Shown here one piece after another: positions 8,035-16,114 of a stretch of DNA of 64,000 nt. The stretch spans positions 124,001-188,000 of the forward strand of contig NZ_JAOQNS010000012.1 in the NCBI RefSeq assembly GCF_025961475.1, written 5' to 3'. How positions within the stretch are numbered: position 1 is the stretch's first letter; each line of letters begins with the position of its first letter. Under the pieces are notes generated by a model. That model saw only the letters and a list, made by a program, of their open reading frames with translations. It was not told the DNA's origin and searched no databases. The translations under genes and the position numbers were made by a program. Origin of the DNA: Rhodobium gokarnense (GTDB lineage: Bacteria > Pseudomonadota > Alphaproteobacteria > Rhizobiales > Rhodobiaceae).

Positions 8035-9596
8035 TCTACACTCCATTGATAAAGCCAGGTTTCGCTCAAACGAGCGTCCTCGAAAGTCAGATAGGCACGC
8101 AATTCCACCGGATCGTCGCTGGAGCGGCGCACATCGGCGATGAGGCGCCAGCAGTCGTCATGCGGCATCCGCTGGACGACCGTGGAAACGATCTCGGCGT
8201 TCGAAGCCTCCAGATGCGGCTTGACGGCCGCATCCGTCGGCAGGTTGGAAAGCACGCCGCCGCGGAAATCGACGACGAACTTGCGCATTTCCGGGTCGAT
8301 CTCCAGGCCGGCGACGCCGCCGTGCCCGGTGTGGGTCGCGATGACCTCGGCAAGGTCGGTGGCGCCGGTGCGGTCGCCCCAGCGCATGCGGTAGCGGTAT
8401 TCCCTCTCGTCGCCCGCCTCCGGCTCCTTGGCCGGCTGCCAGAAGGCGACGATGTTGTCGTTGGTCTCGCTGTCGCTGGGGATTTCGGCGAGGACCACCC
8501 GGCCCTGCCCCCAGTCGTTGAGCGGCTCGATCCAGGCCGTCGGGCGCCGTTCGTAATGCGCCTCAAGGTCCTGGTAGTTGCCGAATTCGCGGTCGCGCTG
8601 GGCAAGGCCGAAGCCCTTGGGATTGGCGACGCGGAAGAAGCTGACGCGCAGCGATCCCGGATTGCGCAGCGGCCGGACGGCCTGCTCGTCATTGCCGTTG
8701 AGGATGACCAGCGTGTCGCTGTCATGCACTTCGGGGCGGTAGTCATCGAAGCCACGGTCGTCGTTTTCCCCGAACAGGTACATACTCGTCAGGGGGGCAA
8801 CACCCAGACGGTCGATCCGGTTCCGGAAAAAGAGTCGGGCCGTGACGTCGACGACGGTTTCATCGCCCGGCGTGATCTCGAAAGCATAGGCGCCGGTGAC
8901 GCGCGGGCTCTCAAGGCTCGCCCACAGGCGGATGGTGCGCTCGTCGACGCCCGGCGGGGCTATGTAGAACGCGGTGAAGGCAGGAAACTCCTCCGGCTCC
9001 GACGACGCCGTGTCGATGGCAAGGCCGCGCGACGACAGGCCGTAGACCGACTGCCGCCCGAGGGCGCGGAAATAGCTGGCGCCGAGGAACGCGACGACCT
9101 CGTCCATATAGTCCGGCCGCTTCAGCGGATAGTGCAGGCGGAAGCCGGCAACGCCCGGCATCTCGAAATTGTCGAACTCGGTCTCGTCGAGCGGCGCGTC
9201 GTAGCGGAAATCGTGGCCGGAAAAGGCGACCGGATCGGCCCGTCCGTCGCGCACCTCGTAGATCGTCACCGGCTGCTTGAACAGCCAGCCGGGATGGAAG
9301 GCCTGGAGCTGGTAGCGCGCGCCGGTACCGCGCCACAGGGAATGGTCGGGACGGAAGCGGATCGCGCGGTGCTGGTCATAGGTGAGCGACTGCACCTTTT
9401 CCGGCAACGGCGATTCCGGCTTTTTCCATGCCTCCTTGGCCTTTGCACGCATGTGCTCGGTCAGGATATCGAACGAGAAGGCCTCGCCGGCCTCCGGCCT
9501 GGTCGTGGCCGCCCATGCATGGGAAAGCGGGAGCGACATGCCCCCGGCCAGACTCAAAAAGCTAACGCTGGACTGCAGGAACCGGCGACGGTCCAT
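8031..9596 (-). CDS. opgG: Periplasmic glucan biosynthesis protein OpgG/OpgD
   Basis: 521-residue exported beta-sandwich protein needed for periplasmic glucan formation together with OpgH. The N-terminus MDRRRFLQSSVSFLSLAGG is a twin-arginine-type signal, as in OpgD; cleavage is likely after SHAWA. Family landmarks include FRPDHSLW, YDAPLDETEFDNFEMPGVAGFRLHYPL, SSRGLAIDTAS and YERRPTAWIEPLNDWGQG. A GTG at 9605 in the same frame is an alternative start, but ATG 9596 puts the arginine pair in the usual place. The operon position with opgH favours calling it opgG despite the Tat signal. Confidence 0.92.
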   Translation of the reverse strand: MDRRRFLQSSVSFLSLAGGMSLPLSHAWAATTRPEAGEAFSFDILTEHMRAKAKEAWKKPESPLPEKVQSLTYDQHRAIRFRPDHSLWRGTGARYQLQAFHPGWLFKQPVTIYEVRDGRADPVAFSGHDFRYDAPLDETEFDNFEMPGVAGFRLHYPLKRPDYMDEVVAFLGASYFRALGRQSVYGLSSRGLAIDTASSEPEEFPAFTAFYIAPPGVDERTIRLWASLESPRVTGAYAFEITPGDETVVDVTARLFFRNRIDRLGVAPLTSMYLFGENDDRGFDDYRPEVHDSDTLVILNGNDEQAVRPLRNPGSLRVSFFRVANPKGFGLAQRDREFGNYQDLEAHYERRPTAWIEPLNDWGQGRVVLAEIPSDSETNDNIVAFWQPAKEPEAGDEREYRYRMRWGDRTGATDLAEVIATHTGHGGVAGLEIDPEMRKFVVDFRGGVLSNLPTDAAVKPHLEASNAEIVSTVVQRMPHDDCWRLIADVRRSSDDPVELRAYLTFEDARLSETWLYQWSVE

Positions 9597-10007
9597 CAGT
9601 AACACCCCCGACTAAATTTCGCCCAAGCAGGGGTTGAAAGCCCCTTGCAGCCACTAGCGTAGAGCCAAGAATGCGGCGAAAACACGAAACGAAGTACCAG
9701 CAGAACGTCGGAACACGGATTTGGTTCCGATTCTTTGCGAGCTAAATTGTTGCAGTGCCATATAGTGAAATCCGGTTTCATTACAACAGGGTGACGGATT
9801 TCGAGATTGCTGCCGCCTGCGCTGCGAAAGGAGCGGCGCGCGCTGCGGCGGGCGGCCGCGCCCCCGAAAAACCGGGTCCTGTGAAAACTACTTATTATTC
9901 CGTAGGATATTTCCGACCAAAACGCGGCCGGGGTGCCCGCGCGTGGTGCACGCGACAGGCTATCGGCGGCGTGCGGGGCGCGCCGAAACGGCCCCGCTTG
10001 CGGCCGA
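9597..10007. other. Noncoding spacer upstream of opgG
   Basis: About 410 bases between the opgG start and the gatB stop. The part nearest opgG is less GC-rich and probably holds its promoter. A GC hairpin without a T-run lies just after the gatB stop. No gene, RNA or repeat is seen. Confidence 0.5.
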
Positions 10008-11492
10008 TCAGTCGATGCCGATCTTCTTCTTCAAGAGCTCGTTGACAGCCTGCGGGTTGGCCTTGCCGCTCGAGGCCTTCATCACCTGGCCGACAAACCA
10101 GCCGACGAGGCCCGGCTTTTCGCGTGCCTGCTCGACCTTCTCCGGATTAGCGGCAACCACCTCGTCGACGACCTTCTCGATGGCGCCGAGGTCGGTGACC
10201 TGCTTCATGCCGCGGTCTTCGACGATTGCCGCCGGGTCGCCGCCCTCGGCCCAGACGATCTCAAAGACGTCCTTGGCGATCTTGCCGGAGATGGTGCCGT
10301 CCTTGACGAGGTCGATGACGCCGCCGACCTGCTCGGCCGAGACCGGGCTTTCCGAAATGTCCCGGCCTTCCTTGTTGAGGCGGCCGAACAGCTCGTTGAT
10401 GACCCAGTTGGCGGCCTGCTTGGCGTCGCGCCCCTTGGCCACCTTTTCGAAGAAGTCGGCGGATTCCCGGTCGACGACGAGGATGTCGGCGTCATAGGGC
10501 GACAGGCCGTAGTCGGCGATGAAGCGGGCGCGCTTTTCGTCCGGCAGTTCGGGCAGGCCGACCTTCAGGGCCTCCACATAGGCGTCGTCGAACTCCAGCG
10601 GCAAAAGGTCCGGGTCCGGGAAGTAGCGGTAGTCGTGCGCCTCCTCCTTGGAGCGCATCGACCGGGTCTCGCCCTTTGACGGATCGAACAGGCGGGTTTC
10701 CTGGTCGATCGAGCCGCCGTCTTCAAGAATGCCGATCTGGCGGCGCGCCTCGTATTCGATGGCCTGCCCGGCGAAGCGGATGGAGTTGACGTTCTTGATC
10801 TCGCAGCGGGTGCCGAAGCCCTCGCCGGGCCGGCGTACCGAGACGTTCACGTCGGCGCGCAAATTGCCCTTTTCCATGTCGGCGTCGGACGAGCCGATAT
10901 AGCGCAGGATCGTGCGCAGCTTGGAGATATAGGCCTTGGCCTCGTCGGAGGAGCGCATGTCGGGCTTGGAGACGATCTCCATCAGCGCGACGCCCGACCG
11001 GTTGAGGTCGACATAGGATTTGGAGGGGTGCAGGTCGTGGATCGACTTGCCGGCGTCCTGTTCCAGGTGCAGGCGCTCGATGCCGATGCGGATCTCCTCG
11101 CCGCCGTCCATTTCCAGGATAACCTCGCCCTCGCCGACGATCGGCTGCTTGAACTGGGAGATCTGGTAGCCCTGGGGCAGGTCCGGATAGAAGTAGTTCT
11201 TGCGGTCGAAGACGCTCTTGTTGTTGATCTGGGCCTTCAGTCCCAGGCCGGTGCGGATCGCCTGCTTGACGCATTCCTCGTTGATCACCGGCAACATGCC
11301 GGGCATCGCCGCATCGACCAGCGAGACGTGGTCGTTGGGGCTGGCGCCGAACTCGGTCGCCGAGCCGGAAAAGAGCTTCGCCTCGGACTGCACCTGGGCG
11401 TGGACTTCCAGGCCGATGATGATTTCCCAGTCGCCGGTGGCGCCCTTGACGAGGTTCTTGGGATTGGTGTTGCGGGTATCGACGAGGGTCAT
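10008..11492 (-). CDS. gatB: Aspartyl/glutamyl-tRNA amidotransferase subunit B
   Basis: Kinase/tRNA-binding subunit of the GatCAB complex, which converts Glu-tRNA(Gln) and Asp-tRNA(Asn) to their amides. 494 residues, full length. The cradle domain starts [12 protein letters not shown] and includes the signature [13 protein letters not shown]; the helical and YqeY-like tail domain ends [17 protein letters not shown]. gatA and gatC are not adjacent, as is common in this group. The window also has gltX, consistent with a non-discriminating glutamyl-tRNA synthetase feeding this pathway. Confidence 0.97.
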   Translation of the reverse strand: MTLVDTRNTNPKNLVKGATGDWEIIIGLEVHAQVQSEAKLFSGSATEFGASPNDHVSLVDAAMPGMLPVINEECVKQAIRTGLGLKAQINNKSVFDRKNYFYPDLPQGYQISQFKQPIVGEGEVILEMDGGEEIRIGIERLHLEQDAGKSIHDLHPSKSYVDLNRSGVALMEIVSKPDMRSSDEAKAYISKLRTILRYIGSSDADMEKGNLRADVNVSVRRPGEGFGTRCEIKNVNSIRFAGQAIEYEARRQIGILEDGGSIDQETRLFDPSKGETRSMRSKEEAHDYRYFPDPDLLPLEFDDAYVEALKVGLPELPDEKRARFIADYGLSPYDADILVVDRESADFFEKVAKGRDAKQAANWVINELFGRLNKEGRDISESPVSAEQVGGVIDLVKDGTISGKIAKDVFEIVWAEGGDPAAIVEDRGMKQVTDLGAIEKVVDEVVAANPEKVEQAREKPGLVGWFVGQVMKASSGKANPQAVNELLKKKIGID

Positions 11493-11626
11493 TGCCGAGC
11501 CTTGATCAGAGTCGTTCGGTGGGTCTCTCGCTTTCCTTTAGCGCAATGCGGCCCGGTGGGAAAGAACGACGCTTGACCGGCGCAACCGGCGGGCGTATTT
11601 CAGCGGCCATTCCCTTTGGAGCCTTT

Positions 11627-11653
11627 ATGCGCCTCGACAAGACAGCCCGGTAA
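11627..11653 (+). CDS. Possible 8-codon ORF before an orphan terminator
   Basis: GGAG at 11618-11621 precedes ATG 11627; the frame reads MRLDKTAR and stops at TAA 11653, two bases before a terminator hairpin. No upstream plus-strand gene exists. It may be a leader or mini-gene, or chance; length alone gives no coding statistics. Confidence 0.25.
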   Translation: MRLDKTAR

Positions 11654-11655
11654 GA

Positions 11656-11683
11656 CCCCGCCCGAAAGCGCGGCGGGGGTTTT
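11656..11683 (+). terminator. Orphan intrinsic terminator
   Basis: CCCCGCC (11656-11662) pairs with GGCGGGG (11672-11678), then GTTTTC. No recognisable plus-strand gene lies before it, so it may end a short untranslated or mini-gene transcript starting after 11493. Confidence 0.55.
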
Positions 11684-11863
11684 CTAGAAACGGCACGGCA
11701 CCTGGCCGGGCCGAAGGGTTGTTTGTGGGCTTTTTCCGATCCCCACACCGATCCCGTCCGTCCGACCGGCGATGCGCCCGGGCGTTCTTTCCGCGTCTTT
11801 TTCCGACCGACCCCGGCGCCGTTCCCGTGCCTTTCCGACAAAGGCTTACCGGGATGTGTTCCG

Positions 11864-12124
11864 ATGAACATTTCAAGGACCGAACAGCGGATCCTGCACG
11901 CCCTCGCCCAGGGCGGCCGGATCCGCGTCATACGCGACGATAACGATAAGAAAATCGTCGACGTCGACTGCCTCAACCGCGACGGCTGGCGCCTTGCCGA
12001 CTGCAAGCTCGACACCTTCCGACGGCTGAAGAAGCGGCGCCTGATCCTCTCCAAGGGCGGCAAGCCCTACGAGATCTCGCCGCTCGGCATCCGCACGGTG
12101 CGAGCACAGCTCGACAATCGGTGA
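11864..12124 (+). CDS. yjhX: YjhX family protein (UPF0386)
   Basis: 86 residues. Matches the UPF0386/YjhX family end to end: [20 protein letters not shown] at the start, [18 protein letters not shown] in the middle and [12 protein letters not shown] at the end. In E. coli YjhX is listed as a toxin paired with YjhQ (a GNAT acetyltransferase). Here a GNAT gene on the opposite strand ends 277 bases away, an arrangement reminiscent of but not equal to that pair. The winged-helix-like sequence suggests nucleic acid binding. ATG 11864 is chosen from the family alignment. Confidence 0.88.
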   Translation: MNISRTEQRILHALAQGGRIRVIRDDNDKKIVDVDCLNRDGWRLADCKLDTFRRLKKRRLILSKGGKPYEISPLGIRTVRAQLDNR

Positions 12125-12142
12125 GATGGCGAAACGAGGAGA

Positions 12143-12170
12143 CCCCGGGCGTCCGCGCCCGGGGCTTTTT
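12143..12170 (+). terminator. Intrinsic terminator of yjhX
   Basis: Nine-base-pair stem CCCCGGGCG/CGCCCGGGG (12143-12164) with a 4-base loop, then CTTTTT. Strong terminator 18 bases after the stop. Confidence 0.9.
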
Positions 12171-12200
12171 CTTTTGTTTGGGAACGACCCGGGACGCCTC

Positions 12201-12392
12201 ACACTCTCCCCGTCACCCCGGCCGCCGAGCCGGGGCCTAATGCCCGTCTCTGCACGGTATGCCCGTCCGGGCAGGAATGCGGCGAGCGCGCGGGGCGAGG
12301 CCGTGTTCGATCCGCAACGGGCTACGGATTCGACAGGGGCAATAGGCCCCGGGTCTCCGCTTCGCTTCGCCCGGGGTGACGGGGAGAGTGTG
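12201..12392. repeat. Palindromic intergenic repeat, family R1 copy A
   Basis: Bounded by a perfect 21-base inverted repeat (12201-12221 with 12372-12392; outer part ACACTCTCCCCGTCACC). The interior holds GGGGCAATAGGCCCC, shared with the other R1 copies near 20.7, 36.7 and 45.3 kb. There is no coding capacity, so it is a MITE- or REP-like passive element. It fills the space between yjhX and the GNAT gene. Confidence 0.8.
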
Positions 12393-12400
12393 GGGGCGCC

Positions 12401-12862
12401 TCAGTCCAGTTCCAACGTCAAAAACACCGTCAGCGGGCCCGCCGTGTAATCCCCGAAGGCGTCGCGCTCGGTGAAGCCGGCGCTGCGGTAGAGGGCGACG
12501 GCGGGGGCGAAGGCCGCGAAGGAGCCGGTTTCGAGGCTGAGGCGGCGGTAGCCGCGGGTTCTGGCTTCGGCGACGATGTGGGCGAGCATTTTCTTCGCCA
12601 GCCCCCTGCCCCGGTGTCTTTTCACCGTGTGCATGGATTTGACCTCGCCATGTGCGGCATCGAGTTCCCTGAGCGCCCCGCAGCCGAGAAGCTCGGCGCC
12701 GTCCCACATGCTCCAGAAGGTGATCGAGGGGTGCCGGAGCGCTTCCACGTCAAGGGCGTGCCGGGCCGCCAACGGCGTCGTTTCGACCGCAAAAGCCATG
12801 TGATCGGCCAGCAGTTGCAGGATTTCCGGCCCCTCCAGCGGGTCTTGTCGTATCTCGACCAT
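12401..12862 (-). CDS. GNAT family N-acetyltransferase
   Basis: 153 residues, a single GNAT domain. The acetyl-CoA motif is VKRHRGRGLAKKMLAHIV (about residues 80-97, an R-x-x-G-x-G/A loop), with GAELLGCGALRELD as the preceding beta strands and LYRSAGFTERDAFGDY near the C-terminus. The size and layout fit small amine acetyltransferases (PanZ/YjhQ-like group); substrate unknown. It starts 12 bases after the TerC gene on the same strand and probably shares its transcript. The upstream frame continues open inside terC, but only residues from ATG 12862 match the fold. Confidence 0.88.
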   Translation of the reverse strand: MVEIRQDPLEGPEILQLLADHMAFAVETTPLAARHALDVEALRHPSITFWSMWDGAELLGCGALRELDAAHGEVKSMHTVKRHRGRGLAKKMLAHIVAEARTRGYRRLSLETGSFAAFAPAVALYRSAGFTERDAFGDYTAGPLTVFLTLELD

Positions 12863-12873
12863 CGACCGCTCCC

Positions 12874-13677
12874 TCAGGCCGGCTTCACCGGCTTGCCGCG
12901 CTCGATGTCGGCCTGCATGCGCAGCTTCTTCTGGTAGCGGGATTGGACGATGTCGATGACGACCATGACGCCGATGACGAAGTAGAAGGTCGACTTGGCC
13001 ATCGGTTCCACGACATAGCCGAAGAGGTGCAGGTGGCCGAGATGGCCGCCCTCGGACAACAGCATGACGCCGACGATGAACAGGATGAAGAGGCCGAGCA
13101 CCTCGTACATGCGGTTCTTCTTCAGGAATTCCGACACGTAGTCGGCCAGAAAGATCATCATCAGGCCGGAGATGACGATGGCCGCCGCCATGATCCAGAA
13201 CACCTTGGTGAGCGCCAGGGCGGAGAGGATGGAATCGAAGGAAAAGACGAGATTCATGGCGACGATCCAGGTGATCGCGCTGGCCACGGAGCGCGGCGTG
13301 CGGGCCTTGTGGTCGCCGATCTCCTCGATGATCAGCATGTGGGAGATCTCCTTCATCGCCGTGTAGATGATGAAGGCGCCGCCGACCAGCACGATGATCG
13401 TGTGGACGTTGAACGAGCCCTCGACGATGCCCGGCCAGTTGATGCTGGCGAACGGCTCCTGGAAATACTGGATCGCCCGCATGACCACGAAGAGCAGGAT
13501 CAGGCGCAGGACGATGGCGATGCCGATGCCGGCGCGGCGCACGAAGGCCTGGCGGTCGAGCGCCACCCGCTTCGATTCGATCGAGATGTAGAGCAGGTTG
13601 TCGAAGCCGAGCACGGCCTGCAGCAGCACCAGCATGGCCAGCGTGAACCAGGCGTCGATCGAAAAAAGGCCTTCCAT
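12874..13677 (-). CDS. TerC family integral membrane protein
   Basis: 267 residues with about seven membrane segments. Typical TerC landmarks: LLQAVLGFDNLLYISIESKR near the start, with the conserved acidic residue inside the membrane, and ITWIVAMNLVFSFDSILSAL in the middle. The family (YgaP/Alx/TerC) includes manganese exporters and tellurite-resistance proteins, with the buried aspartates binding metal. ATG 13677 follows GAGGGA; an upstream extension in the same frame lacks family similarity. The product is cytoplasmic-membrane; substrate unproven. Confidence 0.92.
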   Translation of the reverse strand: MEGLFSIDAWFTLAMLVLLQAVLGFDNLLYISIESKRVALDRQAFVRRAGIGIAIVLRLILLFVVMRAIQYFQEPFASINWPGIVEGSFNVHTIIVLVGGAFIIYTAMKEISHMLIIEEIGDHKARTPRSVASAITWIVAMNLVFSFDSILSALALTKVFWIMAAAIVISGLMMIFLADYVSEFLKKNRMYEVLGLFILFIVGVMLLSEGGHLGHLHLFGYVVEPMAKSTFYFVIGVMVVIDIVQSRYQKKLRMQADIERGKPVKPA

Positions 13678-13782
13678 TCCCTCGTCTCCCCATCGGCAAA
13701 ATGACGGAGAAAAACCCACCACAGTTCCCGCAAGGGGGCAAGTCGGCTATAGGCCGGTCACCGACTTTCCCGGAGGGTGCGC

Positions 13783-14361
13783 ATGAAGACGTGGTTCGCA
13801 GCGAGATCGCCGGCTTTTTACTGGATCGCCGGCGCGGGGCTGATCGCGCTGACGGCGGCGATCCTTCTTGCCATGGGCCGCAACCCGATCTGCACCTGCG
13901 GCACGGTGAAGCTCTGGCACGGCGTGGTCATGTCCTCGGAGAACTCCCAGCACCTCTCCGACTGGTACACGCCCTCGCACATCATCCACGGCATGATCTT
14001 CTACTGGCTGACGGGGCTCGCCCTGCCCGGCTGGCGGATCGGCGCCCGCGCCCTTGTCGCCATCGTCATCGAGGCCGCCTGGGAGATCTTCGAGAACTCC
14101 GACTTCATCATCAACCGCTACCGCGAGGCGACGATCTCGCTCGACTATTTCGGCGACAGCGTCATCAATTCCCTCAGCGACCTGGCCTTCATGCTCCTCG
14201 GCTTCTATCTGGCGCTGAGGCTGCCGGTGGCCGTCACCATCGCTCTCGCCATCGTCTTTGAGATCGTCGTCGGCCTCGTCATCCGCGACAATCTCACGCT
14301 CAACGTGCTGATGCTGGTCTATCCCATCGATGCGGTGAAGAGCTGGCAGAGTGGTCTTTGA
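13783..14361 (+). CDS. DUF2585 (UPF0314) membrane protein
   Basis: 192 residues with about five membrane segments. Recognised by [32 protein letters not shown] and [18 protein letters not shown], characteristic of the UPF0314 family found mainly in Rhizobiales. Function unknown. ATG 13783 follows GGAGG by seven bases; a GTG six bases earlier is possible but would crowd the ribosome site. It is divergent from terC, sharing a roughly 105-base promoter region, and converges on pssA. Confidence 0.88.
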   Translation: MKTWFAARSPAFYWIAGAGLIALTAAILLAMGRNPICTCGTVKLWHGVVMSSENSQHLSDWYTPSHIIHGMIFYWLTGLALPGWRIGARALVAIVIEAAWEIFENSDFIINRYREATISLDYFGDSVINSLSDLAFMLLGFYLALRLPVAVTIALAIVFEIVVGLVIRDNLTLNVLMLVYPIDAVKSWQSGL

Positions 14362-14368
14362 TAGAAAC

Positions 14369-14457
14369 GGACATTGACCGGAACCGCTAGAAGAACCGGC
14401 AAGGCCTCGTTCCTCACATCATCCGAGCGCCTTGAACCGAAGGTCGTCAATGCCCGT
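14369..14457. repeat. About 90-base element, family R4 copy 1
   Basis: Similar along its length to 38567-38655. The left end ACATTGACCG and right end GTCGTCAATGCC are near-inverted; the conserved inner block is TCCGAGCG. It abuts the pssA stop codon. Both copies sit just downstream of minus-strand genes. No coding content. Confidence 0.6.
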
Positions 14458-15299
14458 CAGGAGCCCTTGCCCTTCGCCTTGCCCGCTGCCTTCTCCGTGT
14501 CGCGGGCCATCCGCCGTCGATAGTCGTGCCAGGCGACCGGAAGCGTCACCAGATAGGCAAGGACGCCGAGCGACAGCATGACGAAGGGATAGGAGACGAC
14601 GAGAGCCACCGTCATCACCACGGCGACCAGCAGCGGCAGAACCACGTTGCGGTGGACCCGGGCGCCGATCCGCTTGCCGGAATAGGTCGGCAGGTTCGAG
14701 ACCATCATGAAGGCGGTGAAGAGGATGTGGAGGATCACCGGCACGACGATATAGACGTCGGCGGGGATGAGGCCGAGGAGTGCCAGATAGACCGGCAGGA
14801 GCACGGTCAGGGCACCGGCCGGCGCCGGCATGCCGACGAAGAAATCCACCTGCCAGGGTCTTCGGTCAGCGCCATCGTCGAGGGAGACATTGAAGCGGGC
14901 GAGCCGCAGGGCCGCGGCGATCGCGAAAATGAGGACGACAATCCAGCCGAGCCCGCGCGCCTCGTTCAAGAGCCATATGTAGAGGATGATCGCCGGGGCG
15001 ACGCCGAAATTGACGAAGTCGGCGAGCGAGTCGAGTTCTGCGCCGAAGCGCGAGGTGCCCTTGAGCAACCGGGCGACACGGCCGTCGACGGCATCGAGCA
15101 GGGCTGCGAGCAGGATCGCGGCGATCGCCCAGCCGAAGCGGCTCTCCAGCGCCATGCGGATGGCTGTGAGGCCCGAACAAAGGGCGAGCAGCGTCACCAC
15201 ATTGGGCAGGATCACCCGCAACGGCAGGCGTCGGAAGCGGTAGCGCCTGGAGCGGCGCCGGCGGCCGGGGTCGAAGGGGGGGAACAGCCAGTCCATCAT
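14457..15299 (-). CDS. pssA: CDP-diacylglycerol-serine O-phosphatidyltransferase
   Basis: Membrane enzyme that joins L-serine to CDP-diacylglycerol, giving phosphatidylserine. 280 residues; a basic N-terminus (RRRRSRRYRFRR) precedes about eight membrane segments. The CDP-alcohol transferase motif is complete: DAVDGRVARLLKGTSRFGAE with Asp69, Asp72, Asp90 and Asp94 in the D-x2-DG-x2-AR-x8-G-x3-D-x3-D pattern. A second ATG at 15296 is equally plausible. It starts 12 bases after the psd stop, so psd-pssA form one operon making phosphatidylethanolamine. Confidence 0.95.
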   Translation of the reverse strand: MMDWLFPPFDPGRRRRSRRYRFRRLPLRVILPNVVTLLALCSGLTAIRMALESRFGWAIAAILLAALLDAVDGRVARLLKGTSRFGAELDSLADFVNFGVAPAIILYIWLLNEARGLGWIVVLIFAIAAALRLARFNVSLDDGADRRPWQVDFFVGMPAPAGALTVLLPVYLALLGLIPADVYIVVPVILHILFTAFMMVSNLPTYSGKRIGARVHRNVVLPLLVAVVMTVALVVSYPFVMLSLGVLAYLVTLPVAWHDYRRRMARDTEKAAGKAKGKGS

Positions 15300-15311
15300 C
15301 GGTGCCCTGCC

Positions 15312-16019
15312 CTAGTCGATCCGGCTGGAAACGGGCGCCTGGGTGCGGCCGGTGAGGTCGGCAAAAGGCGTCTCGCCGGCAATTGCCCGCTGGCCTTCCG
15401 AGACGAGCGGGCGCACGCCGTCCGGCAGATAGACGTCGAGCCGCGAGCCGAAGCGGATGAGGCCGAAGCGCTCGCCGATCTCCACCGTCTCGCCCTCTTT
15501 CTTGAAGGAGACGATGCGCCGTGCCACGAGGCCGGCGATCTGGACGACGCCGATCCGAGTGCCTGCCGCCGTCTCGATGATGAGGCCGTTCCGCTCATTG
15601 TCCTCGCTCGCCTTGTCGAGGTCGGCGTTGAGGAAGATGCCGCCCTTGTAGGCGACGCGTGCCAGCCGCCCGCCGACGGGGGCGCGGTTCACATGGACAT
15701 CGAAGACGCTCATGAAGACGGAGATGCGGGTCAGCGGCTTTTCGGAAAGGCCCAGCTCCGGCGGCGGCGTCGCCGGACCGATGAAGGAGACGCGGCCGTC
15801 GGCCGGCGACACCACCATGCCCTCGGCAACGGGCGTCACGCGCTTTGGGTCGCGGAAGAAATAGGCGACCCAGCCGGTGAGGATGAGGCCGATCCAGAAG
15901 ATCGGCGTGACGAACCAGCCGATCAGCAGCGTTGCGGCGCCGGCAATGGCGATGAACGGACGGCCTTCCGGATGGATCGGCGTCAGCGTCTTGGAAATCG
16001 TGTCGATCAGCGAGGACAT
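15312..16019 (-). CDS. psd: Phosphatidylserine decarboxylase proenzyme
   Basis: Decarboxylates phosphatidylserine to phosphatidylethanolamine. 235 residues, the short type found in Rhizobiales. One membrane anchor near residues 24-52, then the catalytic part with [18 protein letters not shown] and the self-cleavage site RFGSR (Gly191-Ser192), where the serine becomes the pyruvoyl group. The start is ATG 16019; the frame is open far upstream but the extra residues are arginine/proline-rich noise. Immediately upstream of pssA on the same strand; the two enzymes act in sequence. Confidence 0.95.
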   Translation of the reverse strand: MSSLIDTISKTLTPIHPEGRPFIAIAGAATLLIGWFVTPIFWIGLILTGWVAYFFRDPKRVTPVAEGMVVSPADGRVSFIGPATPPPELGLSEKPLTRISVFMSVFDVHVNRAPVGGRLARVAYKGGIFLNADLDKASEDNERNGLIIETAAGTRIGVVQIAGLVARRIVSFKKEGETVEIGERFGLIRFGSRLDVYLPDGVRPLVSEGQRAIAGETPFADLTGRTQAPVSSRID

Positions 16020-16114
16020 GGGCGGTCTAGGGGCTCCCTTCGTCCGGACGGCATTCCTGGGCCACGCCGGCGCACCGGTTTGCCATGGCGGACCGCCCTT
16101 GTGAAGGCCGCTCC

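Noticed and set aside
5773-9602. Plus-strand frames of 758 and 518 codons opposite opgH and opgG
   Set aside because: Shadow frames of well-recognised genes; low-complexity composition and no ribosome sites.
12401-13741. A 446-codon frame joining antiparallel terC sequence to the GNAT gene
   Set aside because: Only the last 153 codons match a protein family; the upstream part is the wrong frame of terC.
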